A DNA stretch of 54,943 nt from Noviherbaspirillum malthae (lineage in GTDB: Bacteria > Pseudomonadota > Gammaproteobacteria > Burkholderiales > Burkholderiaceae_D). Position 1 is the stretch's first letter. Each line of letters begins with the position of its first letter. Under the pieces are notes generated by a model, which made no database searches, was not told where the DNA came from, and saw only the letters and a list, made by a program, of their open reading frames with translations. A program made the position numbers and the translations under genes. The stretch spans positions 1 to 54,943 of the forward strand of contig NZ_JACYXF010000041.1 in the NCBI RefSeq assembly GCF_015352985.1, given 5' to 3'. This document shows positions 8,465-17,086 of this stretch, in pieces.

Positions 8465-10474
8465 CTACTTCAATACCTGGAACAGGTTGTTGAAGTCGTC
8501 GGTCCAGGGGCGCAGGCCCGGAAGGGGTGCAATCGGCTTGCCTGACATGGCGAGCGCCGGCTTTTGCAATGCAACGCGATCCTGCGCCACCAGCACCCAG
8601 TCGGTCTTGTGCCGCGTGCTGCGCATGCCGTCGTCCCGGATCAGCAGCGAGGCCAGGCCCTGCTCGTCGGCCAGCTGGCGCACCACCGGCGCCAGCTGAA
8701 GATAGCGGTTGGTGACATGAAAGGCAATGACGCCGCCGGGCCGCAGGTGGCGCCGGTAGATCGCCATTGCTTCCCGCGTCAGCAGATGCACCGGAATGGC
8801 GTCGCCCGAGAAGGCGTCGACCGCCAGCACGTCGAACTGCTGCGGCGCTTCCTTTTCCAGTGCCAGCCGCGCATCGGCAAGCACCGTTTCGATGCGCGCC
8901 GGACTGTCGCGCAAAAAGCTGAAGTCGCGCATTGCAATATCGATGACCTGCGGATTGATTTCATAGAAGCGGTAGATGTCCCCTTCACGTCCGTAGGCAG
9001 CGAGGGTGCCGGCGCCCATGCCCACCAGGCCGACCCGGCGCGGGCCGTCGCCTGCATTCAGGATGGCCAGCCCGATCCCCGATTCGCGGCCGTAGTAGCT
9101 GGTCGGCTCGCGCCTGCGCTGCGGATCGAGGAATTGTTCGCCGTGCCGTATCACGCCGTGATAAAGGCCGCGCACATGGTTGCGCGGATCGCCCAGCCGG
9201 GTATCGGCCACGCGCAGGCTGCCGTAGAAATTGCGCACCAGTACCTGCATGTCCTTGCGGTAGAGATTGATCTGCGCATGCACGAAATAGCCGCAGGCCG
9301 CAGCCAGCAGCAGCATCGCCGCCGCCTGCAGCGGCCTGCGGCGAAACACCCAGGCGGCGAGGCAGGCGACGATCACGAAGCCGATGCCGAGTTCGAAGTA
9401 GGCCGGCAGCACGCGCGGCGCAACGAGGCTGACGACGATGCCGCCCAGGGCACCGCCCAGCGACAGCATCAGGTAGAAGCGCGTGAGATAGCGGCCCTTC
9501 GGCCGCATCTGCGCCAGTTCGCCGTGCAGCAGCATGCAAATGAGGAACAGGCCCAGCGCATACAGCGGCACCGCCACCTTGAGATTGAGCCCGAGCGTGG
9601 CATGCTGCAGGGCGTAGGCGCAGAAGGCGATCACCACCGCAGCGGGCGCGAGATAGAGCGGCCTGCTATACCAGCGGTCGCTTTCGAAACAGAGGATAAA
9701 GCTCAGCAGGTAGAGCGTGAGCGGAAGCAGCCAGAGAAAAGGTACGGGCGCAATGTTCTGCGTGATGTGGCTGGTGACCGCGAGCAGCGTCCATGAACCC
9801 ATCGCAGAGAGTGCGAGCCAGGTCAGGTAGTCGCGCAGGCGCGGTGGCGTATCGCCGTCGGCGTCTGAAACGCGCACTACGGCGGCAGCGCCGCGTGCGA
9901 AGCGCAATGCCGCAGCCGCGCACAGCAGCACGAACAGCAGGTACAGCACCGACCACAGCTTGGCCTGCAGCAAAAGCGCTGCCGACGGCTCGATCAGGAA
10001 AGGATACGACACCAGCGCCAGCAGCGAGGCGAAATTCGACAGTGCATAGAAGCGGTAGACCCTGGCGTCCGGCAGGGTGCGCGCGATCCACGCCTGCACC
10101 AGGGGCCCGGTGGTGGACAGCAGAAAATACGGCAGGCCTATGGTCGCGCCGAGCAGCAGCAGGATGCGCAGCGCGGGGTCTTGCGCGGACACGGGCTTCC
10201 ATGCCGGATCGGCGGCGATGGGTAGAAACAGCAGGCTCGACGCCAGCAAGGCACCATGCACCATGGCTTGCCGGCGCGGCGCCAGATGGCGCGCCAGCCA
10301 GTCGGCATAGGCATAGCCGCCGAGCAGCACGACCTGGAAGAACACCATGCAGGTAGCCCACACCGCCGCCGAGCCACCGAACCACGGCAGGATCTGCTTG
10401 GAGATCAGCGGCTGGACCAGGAACAGCAGGAAGGCACTGCAAAAGATGGTGCCGGCGAACAGGAAAGTCGTCAT
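8465..10474 (-). CDS. Spermidine synthase-like protein with N-terminal membrane domain
   Basis: 669 residues from ATG 10474 behind GGAAGG. The first ~420 residues contain about ten hydrophobic helices (TTFLFAGTIFCSAFLLFLVQ onward). The last ~230 form a spermidine-synthase-type Rossmann domain: VGLVGMGAGTLAAYG (SAM-type loop), YRFYEINPQVI, then LAVDAFSGDAIPVHLLT and RPGGVIAFHVTNRY. The DAFSGDAIPVHL segment is typical of the fused membrane/polyamine-synthase group. True aminopropyl transfer has been shown for few such fusions. It is not in an operon with polyamine genes, so substrate and role stay open. Confidence 0.85.
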   Translation of the reverse strand: MTTFLFAGTIFCSAFLLFLVQPLISKQILPWFGGSAAVWATCMVFFQVVLLGGYAYADWLARHLAPRRQAMVHGALLASSLLFLPIAADPAWKPVSAQDPALRILLLLGATIGLPYFLLSTTGPLVQAWIARTLPDARVYRFYALSNFASLLALVSYPFLIEPSAALLLQAKLWSVLYLLFVLLCAAAALRFARGAAAVVRVSDADGDTPPRLRDYLTWLALSAMGSWTLLAVTSHITQNIAPVPFLWLLPLTLYLLSFILCFESDRWYSRPLYLAPAAVVIAFCAYALQHATLGLNLKVAVPLYALGLFLICMLLHGELAQMRPKGRYLTRFYLMLSLGGALGGIVVSLVAPRVLPAYFELGIGFVIVACLAAWVFRRRPLQAAAMLLLAAACGYFVHAQINLYRKDMQVLVRNFYGSLRVADTRLGDPRNHVRGLYHGVIRHGEQFLDPQRRREPTSYYGRESGIGLAILNAGDGPRRVGLVGMGAGTLAAYGREGDIYRFYEINPQVIDIAMRDFSFLRDSPARIETVLADARLALEKEAPQQFDVLAVDAFSGDAIPVHLLTREAMAIYRRHLRPGGVIAFHVTNRYLQLAPVVRQLADEQGLASLLIRDDGMRSTRHKTDWVLVAQDRVALQKPALAMSGKPIAPLPGLRPWTDDFNNLFQVLK

Positions 10475-10520
10475 TAGCCTTCCGGGGCGGTGGATTATTG
10501 TCGCGGGTAAAGCCTGCGTT

Positions 10521-10634
10521 CTATTGATTCGCCCCGGGAAATGGTTCATTTTTCGGGGCGCTGGTCTCACCCTCTGCCTCTGGGAGAGGGCCGGAGTGAG
10601 GGGATCCGGCCCATCCTATTTTCGGGCAGGATCC
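10521..10634 (-). repeat. Dispersed ~115-bp palindrome-containing repeat, copy B
   Basis: Inverted partner of the repeat at 5835-5949, with the same order of landmarks read on the minus strand: GGATCC, TGGGCCGGA, the CCCTCTCCC palindrome, CCGAAAAATGAA and CGAATCAATA. It fills most of the intergenic space (10475-10794) between two divergent genes, so it lies in a promoter region here, unlike copy A. Confidence 0.75.
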
Positions 10635-10794
10635 ATCACCCTCTGAGACTTCGTCCGGCGGCGCAAGTTTGCCTTCTTGCATTTGCTCAACCGCCGGAAT
10701 GAACCATTGCCGCAGGCCACGTCTCAAACCGTACACTGCGCGGTTTTCGGCACCGAATCGGAAGCCGCATTCACGGAGCAACGAAGGAGCAAGA

Positions 10795-11112
10795 ATGAAC
10801 CGCAAGCCCCGCTTCGGATTTTTTGCGCGCCTCCTGGCAGGCGCATCGGCCCTCGCGGCCATGATCATGGTTCTGGCGAGCCAGACCGTTCCCGGCCTTC
10901 CGCTGGTACCCGTGCTGGCATGGACCACTGCCTTCATCCTGCTGGCGGGTGTGGCGATCACGCTGGGCTTTTACGCAAGTTACCGCTGGCATGCATGGTG
11001 CCTCAACCGCGGCGGCGCCGACCCCCAGTGGCTGTGGATGGGCGGCGAAGCGCAGCGGGTGCATGTGGTCCGCCGTCAGCCGGCGCGGCGTCACGTCCGG
11101 CGGGGGCATTGA
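10795..11112 (+). CDS. Small two-helix membrane protein, unknown
   Basis: 105 residues from ATG 10795 with a good ribosome site (AAGGAG). Two hydrophobic segments, ~11-32 and ~41-60, are followed by an arginine-rich tail. I recognise no family. Codon use resembles neighbouring genes, which supports a real protein. Confidence 0.6.
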   Translation: MNRKPRFGFFARLLAGASALAAMIMVLASQTVPGLPLVPVLAWTTAFILLAGVAITLGFYASYRWHAWCLNRGGADPQWLWMGGEAQRVHVVRRQPARRHVRRGH

Positions 11113-11193
11113 AGCCTTGCAGCAATTTTCCGGCGCCGCCATTCCGGCACGGACCAAACCGTGGCCGACCGATCAACCCGCTTACGAATCCCC

Positions 11194-12264
11194 ATGACCA
11201 AGCCTCGTACCGGGCAGGCGCCCGCCAAGCTGACGCGCGAAGAGTTTCGCATCCGTTTCCGCAATTCCTTCATGGACCCGAGTTTCAACGAGGCGGCACA
11301 GGCGCTCGACCAGATCGAACAGATCGCCTGGGAAAACTACCATGGCAGCCGCAAGGCGCCGGTCACCTCGAAGGCCGGGCCCGGCTTCGCCGATCCCGAC
11401 TACGATCTGTCGGTCGAATGGCGCCAGGCGCATGAAAGGCTGCTGATCGCGGAAGCGAAGCAGAAGGATCCGGCCACCTGCTCGCGGGTGCTGCTCATCT
11501 GCGCGTCCGCCCGCAACGACGGCTCGTGCCCCGGAGAAATGTCCAAGACCTTCCGCCTCACCGGGCTGGCGCGGGAAGTGCTGGAAGGGCAGGATATCGA
11601 GGTGGACCTGCTCGACCTGAGCCTGCTGATTTCCGACTACGACCGCCATATCCATCCCTGCAAGGGCTGCGCCTCGACCGCGATGCCGCTGTGCCACTGG
11701 CCCTGCAGCTGCTATCCCAACCACGGCGAACGCCAGACCAACGACTGGATGAACGAGATCTACGAGAAATGGGTCTCGGCCCACGGCATCATCATTCTCA
11801 CGCCGGTCTACTGGTACCAGGCGCCGAGCGTGCTCAAGCTGATGATGGACCGCCTGGTCTGCGCCGACGGCGGCAACCCGGACCCGACCAGCACCTCGGG
11901 CAAGAATGCGGAAAAGGCCAAGGCCATGGAAAACGAAGGCTGGCCCTATCCCAAGCATCTGGCCGGCCGCGTCTACGGGCTGGCGGTGCACGGCGATGTG
12001 GCCGGCATCGAAAGCGTGCGGCGCAACCTGTCCGACTGGCTGGACTGGATGGGCCTGATCGATGCCGGCATGAAGGCGCGGCTGGACCGCTATATCGGCT
12101 ATTACGAATCCTATGCGCAGAGCCACGAAACACTGGACCAGGACACCGCGGTGCAGGAAGAAGTGCGCAACGTGGCCCGCGCCGTCGCGCAGGCGGTCGC
12201 CGATCTGCGCGGCGGCAGGCTGTCGGTGCCGGATGCCCGGCTGCAGCATCCGCGCGCGAAGTGA
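11194..12264 (+). CDS. NADPH-dependent FMN reductase / flavodoxin-family protein
   Basis: 356 residues from ATG 11194; an in-frame GTG at 11161 would add 11. After a ~95-residue extension the flavodoxin-like fold begins at SRVLLICASARNDGSCPGEM (FMN phosphate loop), followed by VLEGQDIEVDLLDLS and GIIILTPVYWYQAPSVLKLMMDRL, the typical P-V-Y-W-x-x-P substrate/flavin segment. Between them lies a cysteine cluster, HPCKGC (C156, C159), C167, C171 and C173, unusual for a plain FMN reductase and possibly metal-binding. Members transfer hydride from NAD(P)H to FMN and on to quinones, iron or aromatics. No operon partner is evident. Confidence 0.8.
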   Translation: MTKPRTGQAPAKLTREEFRIRFRNSFMDPSFNEAAQALDQIEQIAWENYHGSRKAPVTSKAGPGFADPDYDLSVEWRQAHERLLIAEAKQKDPATCSRVLLICASARNDGSCPGEMSKTFRLTGLAREVLEGQDIEVDLLDLSLLISDYDRHIHPCKGCASTAMPLCHWPCSCYPNHGERQTNDWMNEIYEKWVSAHGIIILTPVYWYQAPSVLKLMMDRLVCADGGNPDPTSTSGKNAEKAKAMENEGWPYPKHLAGRVYGLAVHGDVAGIESVRRNLSDWLDWMGLIDAGMKARLDRYIGYYESYAQSHETLDQDTAVQEEVRNVARAVAQAVADLRGGRLSVPDARLQHPRAK

Positions 12265-12340
12265 GTCCTTCGAACCAAGGTACCCGCAAGAAGGCGGCAG
12301 CACAGGCTCTGCCTGCGCTGCCGGCGCTCTCCTCCCCTTC

Positions 12341-14689
12341 CTACCAGCCCTGACCCGACATCACGCCACCCGGCGGCATCTGGAAGGGCATCATGCTGCC
12401 TGCACCCATGCCCTGGCGGCCGAAGACCATACCGAACGGATCGGAAGCCATCACGCCCAGCCTGCCGCCCTGGCCCTGCTGCACCCAAGGCGCGGCGGAA
12501 GGCCGGGACATCTGCGCCAGTTGGGATAACTGCGCAAGCTGGGCCAGCTGCGCCGGATCCGCGTACACCGCACCGAGCGGGAAGAAGCCGGCCTGCTGCG
12601 GCCCCATGCCCACGGAAGCCGCAGCCGGCTGCGCACCCATGCCGGCGATGCCGGCAACGCTGGCAGCGATGCCTGCCCCCGCCGCCGCGCCGGCTCCAGG
12701 CTGGATACCGATCGCCGTCAGCACGTCCGGCAGGCCGAAGCCTGTGCGGCTGGTATCGCCAAGGTTGATCGGCCGCGCGCTGGCCTTGATGATCTGGAAC
12801 AGCCGCTCCACCCGCTCCGGCCCGCGCGCCTTGTAGGCCGCCTGGAAGTCGGGATGATGCGCCAGCACCAGCGCCGCCAGCCCGGTGATGTGCGGCGTTG
12901 CCATCGAGGTGCCGTCCCATGCGGCGAAATTGTTGGCCGGCACCGACGAGGTGATCGCCACGCCCGGGCCGCAGACGCCGATCTCGGGACCGAAGCAGGA
13001 AAAGCGCGCAAAGAAGTAGCCGTTGGCGTCGATCATGGGCGTGACTGCCTGGGCGTGGTAGCTGTCGGGCGGGAATTCATTGAGATGACCGATCGCCGAC
13101 ACCGCCAGCACATTGGGCGAGGACCCCGGATACTGCACCCTTCCGCCCGAGTTGCCGGCGGCGACGATGCAGGCAATGCCTGCATTTTTGGCGCGGATGA
13201 TCTGCTGCTCCAGCGCCTCCGACGGCTCCGCTCCGCCGAGGCTGAGGTTGACCACGTCGATCTGCTTTTCGATGCAGTATTCGAGCGCATCGATCAGCTG
13301 GCTGACCTGCCCGCCGGGGAAGAGCTTGCAGACATGGATTTCCGCATCCGGCGCGAAGCCGCGCACGCCGAAGGCATTGTCGGCGCCGGCGATGATGCCG
13401 GCGCAATGCGAGCCGTGCATGACGGTATCGTCGGTCCAGCCGTTGGGGTTGGTCGCCTTGTTGATCACGTCCACGCCGAAGCGGATCTTCTTCAGGTCGT
13501 CGTGGGTGGTCGCGGCGCCGGAATCGATGATCGCGATCTTGATGCCCTGCCCGCGGTAATTGCCCGGCAGCTGGTCCAGCCGCATCGCCTTCTGCCCCCA
13601 GCCCATCACCTGCTGCTGCGGGAAGTTGGTCAGCGGCGGCCAGTCCGACAGCGGCCTCAGGCCGACGAGATTGGCTTCGTCGGGCGTGATGTCGGGCTGC
13701 GCCTGGTAGAAGGTCCAGTAGTCGGATTTCGGCTTGACGTAGAGGGCGCGGATGGTTTGCGGCGTTTCCCCGTACATCGACAGCGTGACTTCGCCGCGCT
13801 CGTTGGTCAGGCCGCTGACCGGCAGCATGCTGCCGAACAGGTAGACCTCGGCATCCTGCACCGGCGCGTTGTCCTTGCCCAGCACCACGAACAGGGCGGC
13901 CAGCACCGGCCCGGCCGCGGGGAAGGCGCCGTTCACCAGCGCCGGCGGCTGGTAGGCCACGTCGTGCAGCACCAGCGGCTGGTCGTGCTCGACCACCAGC
14001 CGTCCCTGCGCCTGCTGGTGCAGCATGCCGGCCTTCTGGTGCGTCATGCGCGCCACCAGCACGCCCGGCACGTCGCCCATGCCGTCGCCCATCATGCCGA
14101 CGATAATTTTGGGGCCGACGGTATCGACAACCTCGATGTCGGGATTGGCGCGCAGCGTCTGTTCGATCTGCGAAAACTGCAGCGGCATCAGGCCCATCGG
14201 CATGAGGCCGGGCAGGCGGCGCGCGGTAATCAGAAACTGGCCGCGGCGTTCCGCGATGTGCCGTCCGCCGTGGCGGGCCTGGGCGTCAGCGGGTTTGCCC
14301 GCCGCGCCGTCCTGTGCGCCGGATGTACCGGATGTGCCTGATGAACTGGATGTCCCGGATGCGCCGGGCTGATTGATATCGGTTGTTTTTGGCATTGCCT
14401 TTCCTTGAGAAGCCGGACCGTCCGCGAACAGCGACAGGGGACGGTCGGGCTCGATCATGAGTTGCCTGGAGGCGCGGAACCGCTCTTCGAGCAGCCGCGC
14501 CGCTTCGCGCGGCATGGAGGCCACGGCGGTGTGCTGCATTCCCGCAGGCCCGATGAGGTCGAGTATCGTGATGTGCGGGTCATCGGCGACGCTTGCGACA
14601 AATTCGGCCAGTCTGGCCGGATCGGACGCCCGGATGATGTAGCGTTCCTGCTGCGGTCCCTTGCCCTGCTGATTGGATATCGATGCCAT
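12341..14689 (-). CDS. Subtilisin-like (S8) serine protease with two propeptide-like modules
   Basis: 782 residues from ATG 14689 (ggagg upstream). The catalytic triad is clear: D389 in IAIIDSGAATTHDDL, H425 in VMHGSHCAGI and S595 in DGTSMATPH; the oxyanion Asn is N513 in AAGNSGG. Residues 17-88 and 150-243 look alike (each with ILDLIGP or VVDTVGP and an IEPDRPLSLF or VEHDQPLVLH ending) and resemble inhibitor-I9 propeptides in tandem. A Ser/Gly-rich linker joins them. The last 120 residues are Gly/Ala/Met-rich with DPAQLAQLAQLSQLAQ, which echoes the Gln/Ala spacers of the repeat protein encoded just upstream. There is no N-terminal signal peptide. Likely made with the repeat protein and perhaps processing it; that pairing is inference. 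Confidence 0.9.
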   Translation of the reverse strand: MASISNQQGKGPQQERYIIRASDPARLAEFVASVADDPHITILDLIGPAGMQHTAVASMPREAARLLEERFRASRQLMIEPDRPLSLFADGPASQGKAMPKTTDINQPGASGTSSSSGTSGTSGAQDGAAGKPADAQARHGGRHIAERRGQFLITARRLPGLMPMGLMPLQFSQIEQTLRANPDIEVVDTVGPKIIVGMMGDGMGDVPGVLVARMTHQKAGMLHQQAQGRLVVEHDQPLVLHDVAYQPPALVNGAFPAAGPVLAALFVVLGKDNAPVQDAEVYLFGSMLPVSGLTNERGEVTLSMYGETPQTIRALYVKPKSDYWTFYQAQPDITPDEANLVGLRPLSDWPPLTNFPQQQVMGWGQKAMRLDQLPGNYRGQGIKIAIIDSGAATTHDDLKKIRFGVDVINKATNPNGWTDDTVMHGSHCAGIIAGADNAFGVRGFAPDAEIHVCKLFPGGQVSQLIDALEYCIEKQIDVVNLSLGGAEPSEALEQQIIRAKNAGIACIVAAGNSGGRVQYPGSSPNVLAVSAIGHLNEFPPDSYHAQAVTPMIDANGYFFARFSCFGPEIGVCGPGVAITSSVPANNFAAWDGTSMATPHITGLAALVLAHHPDFQAAYKARGPERVERLFQIIKASARPINLGDTSRTGFGLPDVLTAIGIQPGAGAAAGAGIAASVAGIAGMGAQPAAASVGMGPQQAGFFPLGAVYADPAQLAQLAQLSQLAQMSRPSAAPWVQQGQGGRLGVMASDPFGMVFGRQGMGAGSMMPFQMPPGGVMSGQGW

Positions 14690-14709
14690 GCTCGCTGCCC
14701 TCCGGTAAG

Positions 14710-14741
14710 CCTGCGCCCGGTACATGCATACCGGGCGCAGG
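14710..14741 (-). promoter_or_regulatory. Perfect 13-bp intercistronic hairpin
   Basis: Arms 14710-14722 (CCTGCGCCCGGTA) and 14729-14741 are exact inverted complements with a 6-nt loop. It sits in the 68-bp gap between the repeat-protein gene and the protease gene. No U-tract follows on the minus strand, so it is more likely an mRNA stabiliser or processing site than a full terminator. It would favour more repeat protein than protease. Confidence 0.6.
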
Positions 14742-14757
14742 TGCACATGCTTCGTTG

Positions 14758-15900
14758 TTAGTGAATGGTCGGCTGCCCCGCGTATCCTCCCTGCTGCGCC
14801 TGGAAGCCCTGATAGCCCGGCATGCCGCCCAGCGCCTGGCCATAGGCATCCGCGCCGAACGGCAGGATCTTGCCGAGCTGGCCGGCCAGCCCGCCTATCG
14901 TGCTGCCCAGCTGCTGGTTACCGAACGCGCCGCCGATGGCACCGCCCAGCGGCTGGCCGATCTGCCCCAGCAGGTTGCCGAAGAAGCCCTGGGGCGCAAG
15001 CTGCTGCGCAAGTTGCGCCTGCTGCGCTTGCTGCGCTTGCTGCAGCTGCTGCACGTAGGCCTGCACGGGATCGGCACTGAAGGGCAGGATCTTGCCCAGC
15101 TGCCCTGCCAGTCCGCCTATCGTGCCGCCCAGTTGCTGGTTGCCGAACGCGCCGATGGCACTGCCCAAAGGCTGCCCGATCTGTCCCAGCAGGTTGCCGA
15201 AGAAGCCCTGCGGTGCCAGCTGCTGCGCGAGCTGTGCCTGCTGGGCCTGCTGCGCATACGCCTGTGAGACCGGGTCCGCACTGAACGGCAGCACCCTCCC
15301 GAGCTGGCCCGCCAGTCCGCCTATCGTGCCGCCCAGCTGCTGGTTGCCGAATGCGCCCCCGATGGCGCTGCCCAGCGGCTGCCCGATTTGCCCCAGCAGA
15401 TTGCCGAAGAAGCCTTGCGGTGCCAGCTGCTGCGCAAGCTGTGCTTGCTGCAGCTGCTGCGCATACGCCTGCGTTACCGGATCCGCGCTGAAAGGCAGGA
15501 TCTTGCCGAGCTGGCCGGCGAACCCGCCTATCGTGCCGCCGAGCTGCTGGTTGCCCAGCGCACCGCCGATGGCGCTCCCGAGCGGTTGGCCGATCTGCCC
15601 CAGCAGATTGCCGAAGAATCCTTGCGGCGCCAGCTGCTGCGCGAGCTGCGCTTGCTGAGCCTGCTGCAGCTGCTGCGCATAGGCTTGCGCGGGATCGACG
15701 CCGAACGGCAGGAGCGAACCGCCGACGCCGCCTGCGATCTGGCCGATCTGCGATCCCAGCGAGGCATTGCCGAGCAGCCCGCCGATGCCCTTGCCGATCA
15801 GGCCGCCCACCGGGCCGCCGAGCAAGCCGCCCAGAAAGCCTTGCGGCATGAGCTGCTGTCCAGCGACTCCGCTGTTGAAGCCCTGTTGAATATCCGTCAT
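14758..15900 (-). CDS. Glycine/glutamine repeat protein (five ~70-residue units)
   Basis: 380 residues from ATG 15900 with an excellent ribosome site (AAGGAG, spacing 6). After a divergent first unit (18-70), four near-identical units start PQGFFGNLLG at 92, 161, 230 and 303 (spacing 69, 69, 73). Each reads: amphipathic Gly-rich block (QIGQPLGSAIGGAFGNQQ), GGTIGGLAGQLGKILPFSADP, then a Gln/Ala coiled-coil-like spacer (YAQQLQQAQLAQQLA). The tail is Gly/Tyr/Gln-rich. The glycine-zipper-like GxxxG spacing suggests membrane association or self-assembly. There is no Sec signal peptide and no cysteine. I do not recognise a named family. It is co-directional with and upstream of a subtilisin-like protease. 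Confidence 0.85.
   Translation of the reverse strand: MTDIQQGFNSGVAGQQLMPQGFLGGLLGGPVGGLIGKGIGGLLGNASLGSQIGQIAGGVGGSLLPFGVDPAQAYAQQLQQAQQAQLAQQLAPQGFFGNLLGQIGQPLGSAIGGALGNQQLGGTIGGFAGQLGKILPFSADPVTQAYAQQLQQAQLAQQLAPQGFFGNLLGQIGQPLGSAIGGAFGNQQLGGTIGGLAGQLGRVLPFSADPVSQAYAQQAQQAQLAQQLAPQGFFGNLLGQIGQPLGSAIGAFGNQQLGGTIGGLAGQLGKILPFSADPVQAYVQQLQQAQQAQQAQLAQQLAPQGFFGNLLGQIGQPLGGAIGGAFGNQQLGSTIGGLAGQLGKILPFGADAYGQALGGMPGYQGFQAQQGGYAGQPTIH
14960..15660 (-). repeat. Tandem DNA repeats of 207-219 bp inside the repeat-protein gene
   Basis: The repeat units are conserved at DNA level as well as protein level (for example GCCGAAGAAGCCCTG recurring at each PQGFFG). This suggests recent expansion or gene conversion, and units could be gained or lost by recombination without frameshift. 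Confidence 0.85.
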
Positions 15901-16379
15901 GTCAAACTCCTTGAGAAATCTTGAATGAATTCGCCGCACTTTCCTGCAGACGTGTTTCGTCCTGCGGCAGTCACGCATTCATTTGCACGTTTAAATGGAA
16001 AGCCGTGCGACAGTCCCTCACCACACGGGCTCTGCACGGCTGACAAGTTCGCCGATCATCGGCGGCTTTTCGCACAGCGATGCCACATCGTTCTTCTCGC
16101 CGCGGCTCATTCTTCATGAGGTGCATGCACCAAAGATGCATTCACAGACTGTGGCGGCTCGCTTGCCCCACCATCTTTATCGGCGCGCCCGGGGTTTTCA
16201 AGGACGGTTTTGTGCAACTTGAGCGGTCTCAACGGGTCTTGAACTAGCGGACCAAGAAGAAATCACTACGGAAGCGATACGTGCTAGTGCGGTTTCGCCT
16301 CGATAGCACAGGCAACAAGCACATGGGCAAGGCGCCGATGCCCCCAATGAAACCCTTGCCCAAAGGATGCGAACACGCA
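15901..16379. other. Intergenic region, no confident gene
   Basis: About 480 bp upstream of both the repeat-protein gene (minus) and the HNH gene (plus). It contains a perfect palindrome, CGCCGAT-C-ATCGGCG, at 16050-16064 followed by GCTTTT, which could be an operator or weak terminator. No clear -35/-10 pair was picked. Its low coding character and slightly lower GC fit a promoter region. Confidence 0.5.
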
Positions 16380-16658
16380 ATGGAAAACTGCCCTCTCTGC
16401 GGCCGTGAAATGCTGGACGGCCCCTCGGTCAACGAACACCACCTGGTGCCGCGCACCTACCGCGGCCGAGAGACGGTGAAGATGCATCGCATCTGCCACA
16501 ACAAGATTCATTCGGTATTCAGCGAGCGGGAGCTGGCCCAGTACTACCACACGCCCGAGCGTCTCCTGGAAAACGAAGAGATCCGCAAATTCGTCAAGTG
16601 GGTTCAAAAAAAGCATCCGGCGTATTACGATTCGCACGACAAATCCAAACGACGCTGA
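16380..16658 (+). CDS. HNH-type zinc-finger protein, putative endonuclease
   Basis: 92 residues from ATG 16380; in-frame upstream starts exist at 16323 (ATG) and 16281 (GTG), but family similarity as I recall it starts at MENCPLCGRE. Zinc ligands are likely C4/C7 (CPLC) and H36-x2-C39-H40-x3-H44, and NEHHLVPRTYRGRE supplies the HH of an HNH core. Small stand-alone proteins of this type are common in proteobacteria without a defined role. It has no restriction-modification or phage neighbours. Confidence 0.7.
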   Translation: MENCPLCGREMLDGPSVNEHHLVPRTYRGRETVKMHRICHNKIHSVFSERELAQYYHTPERLLENEEIRKFVKWVQKKHPAYYDSHDKSKRR

Positions 16659-16675
16659 ATCCCGTCATACCGCTC

Positions 16676-17086
16676 ATGAACCTCACCACGCCCGCCCTCC
16701 TTTTCCCCGCCATTTCCCTGCTCCTGCTTGCCTACACCAACCGCTTCATCGTCCTGACCCAGCTGATCCGGCACCTGCACAGCCAGAACCAGGAAAACCT
16801 GACCGACGTCGTGGTGCGCCAGATTTCCAACCTGGGCCTGCGCATCCAGCTGATCCGCCGCATGCAGGCCATGGGCGTGCTGAGCTTCATCTTTTGCGCA
16901 CTGGCCATGCTGCTCGTGTTCGTCGACCTGATCGATGCCGGCCAGGTGATCTTCGGCATCAGCATTTTCCTGCTGGTGGTGTCGCTGGTCTTTTCCCTGT
17001 ACGAGATTCTGATCAGCACCAATGCAATCGAGATTGAATTGCAGGATATTAAGCGCAAGCTTGCCGAGCGCGAACTGTCGCAATAA
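16676..17086 (+). CDS. DUF2721 family membrane protein
   Basis: 136 residues, ATG 16676, 17 bp after the HNH gene's stop. LTTPALLFPAISLLLLAYTNRF is the hallmark start of DUF2721 proteins. Three hydrophobic helices (~5-25, ~65-87, ~92-112) and a charged C-terminal tail are visible. Function is not established. Confidence 0.8.
   Translation: MNLTTPALLFPAISLLLLAYTNRFIVLTQLIRHLHSQNQENLTDVVVRQISNLGLRIQLIRRMQAMGVLSFIFCALAMLLVFVDLIDAGQVIFGISIFLLVVSLVFSLYEILISTNAIEIELQDIKRKLAERELSQ

Noticed and set aside
8564..9796. 410-residue plus-strand frame over the spermidine-synthase-like gene
   Set aside because: Antisense shadow; the minus-strand product has clear membrane and Rossmann features.
12854..14341. 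495-residue open frame antisense to the protease gene
   Set aside because: Low-complexity His/Arg/Gly composition typical of antisense frames; the minus strand holds the full D-H-S triad.
14960..15660. CRISPR or intergenic repeat array
   Set aside because: The 207-219-bp units are in frame within a protein gene with an excellent ribosome site.
16050..16070. Intrinsic terminator at CGCCGATCATCGGCG-GCTTTT
   Set aside because: No plus-strand gene ends nearby and the T-run is short; kept only as a palindrome note.
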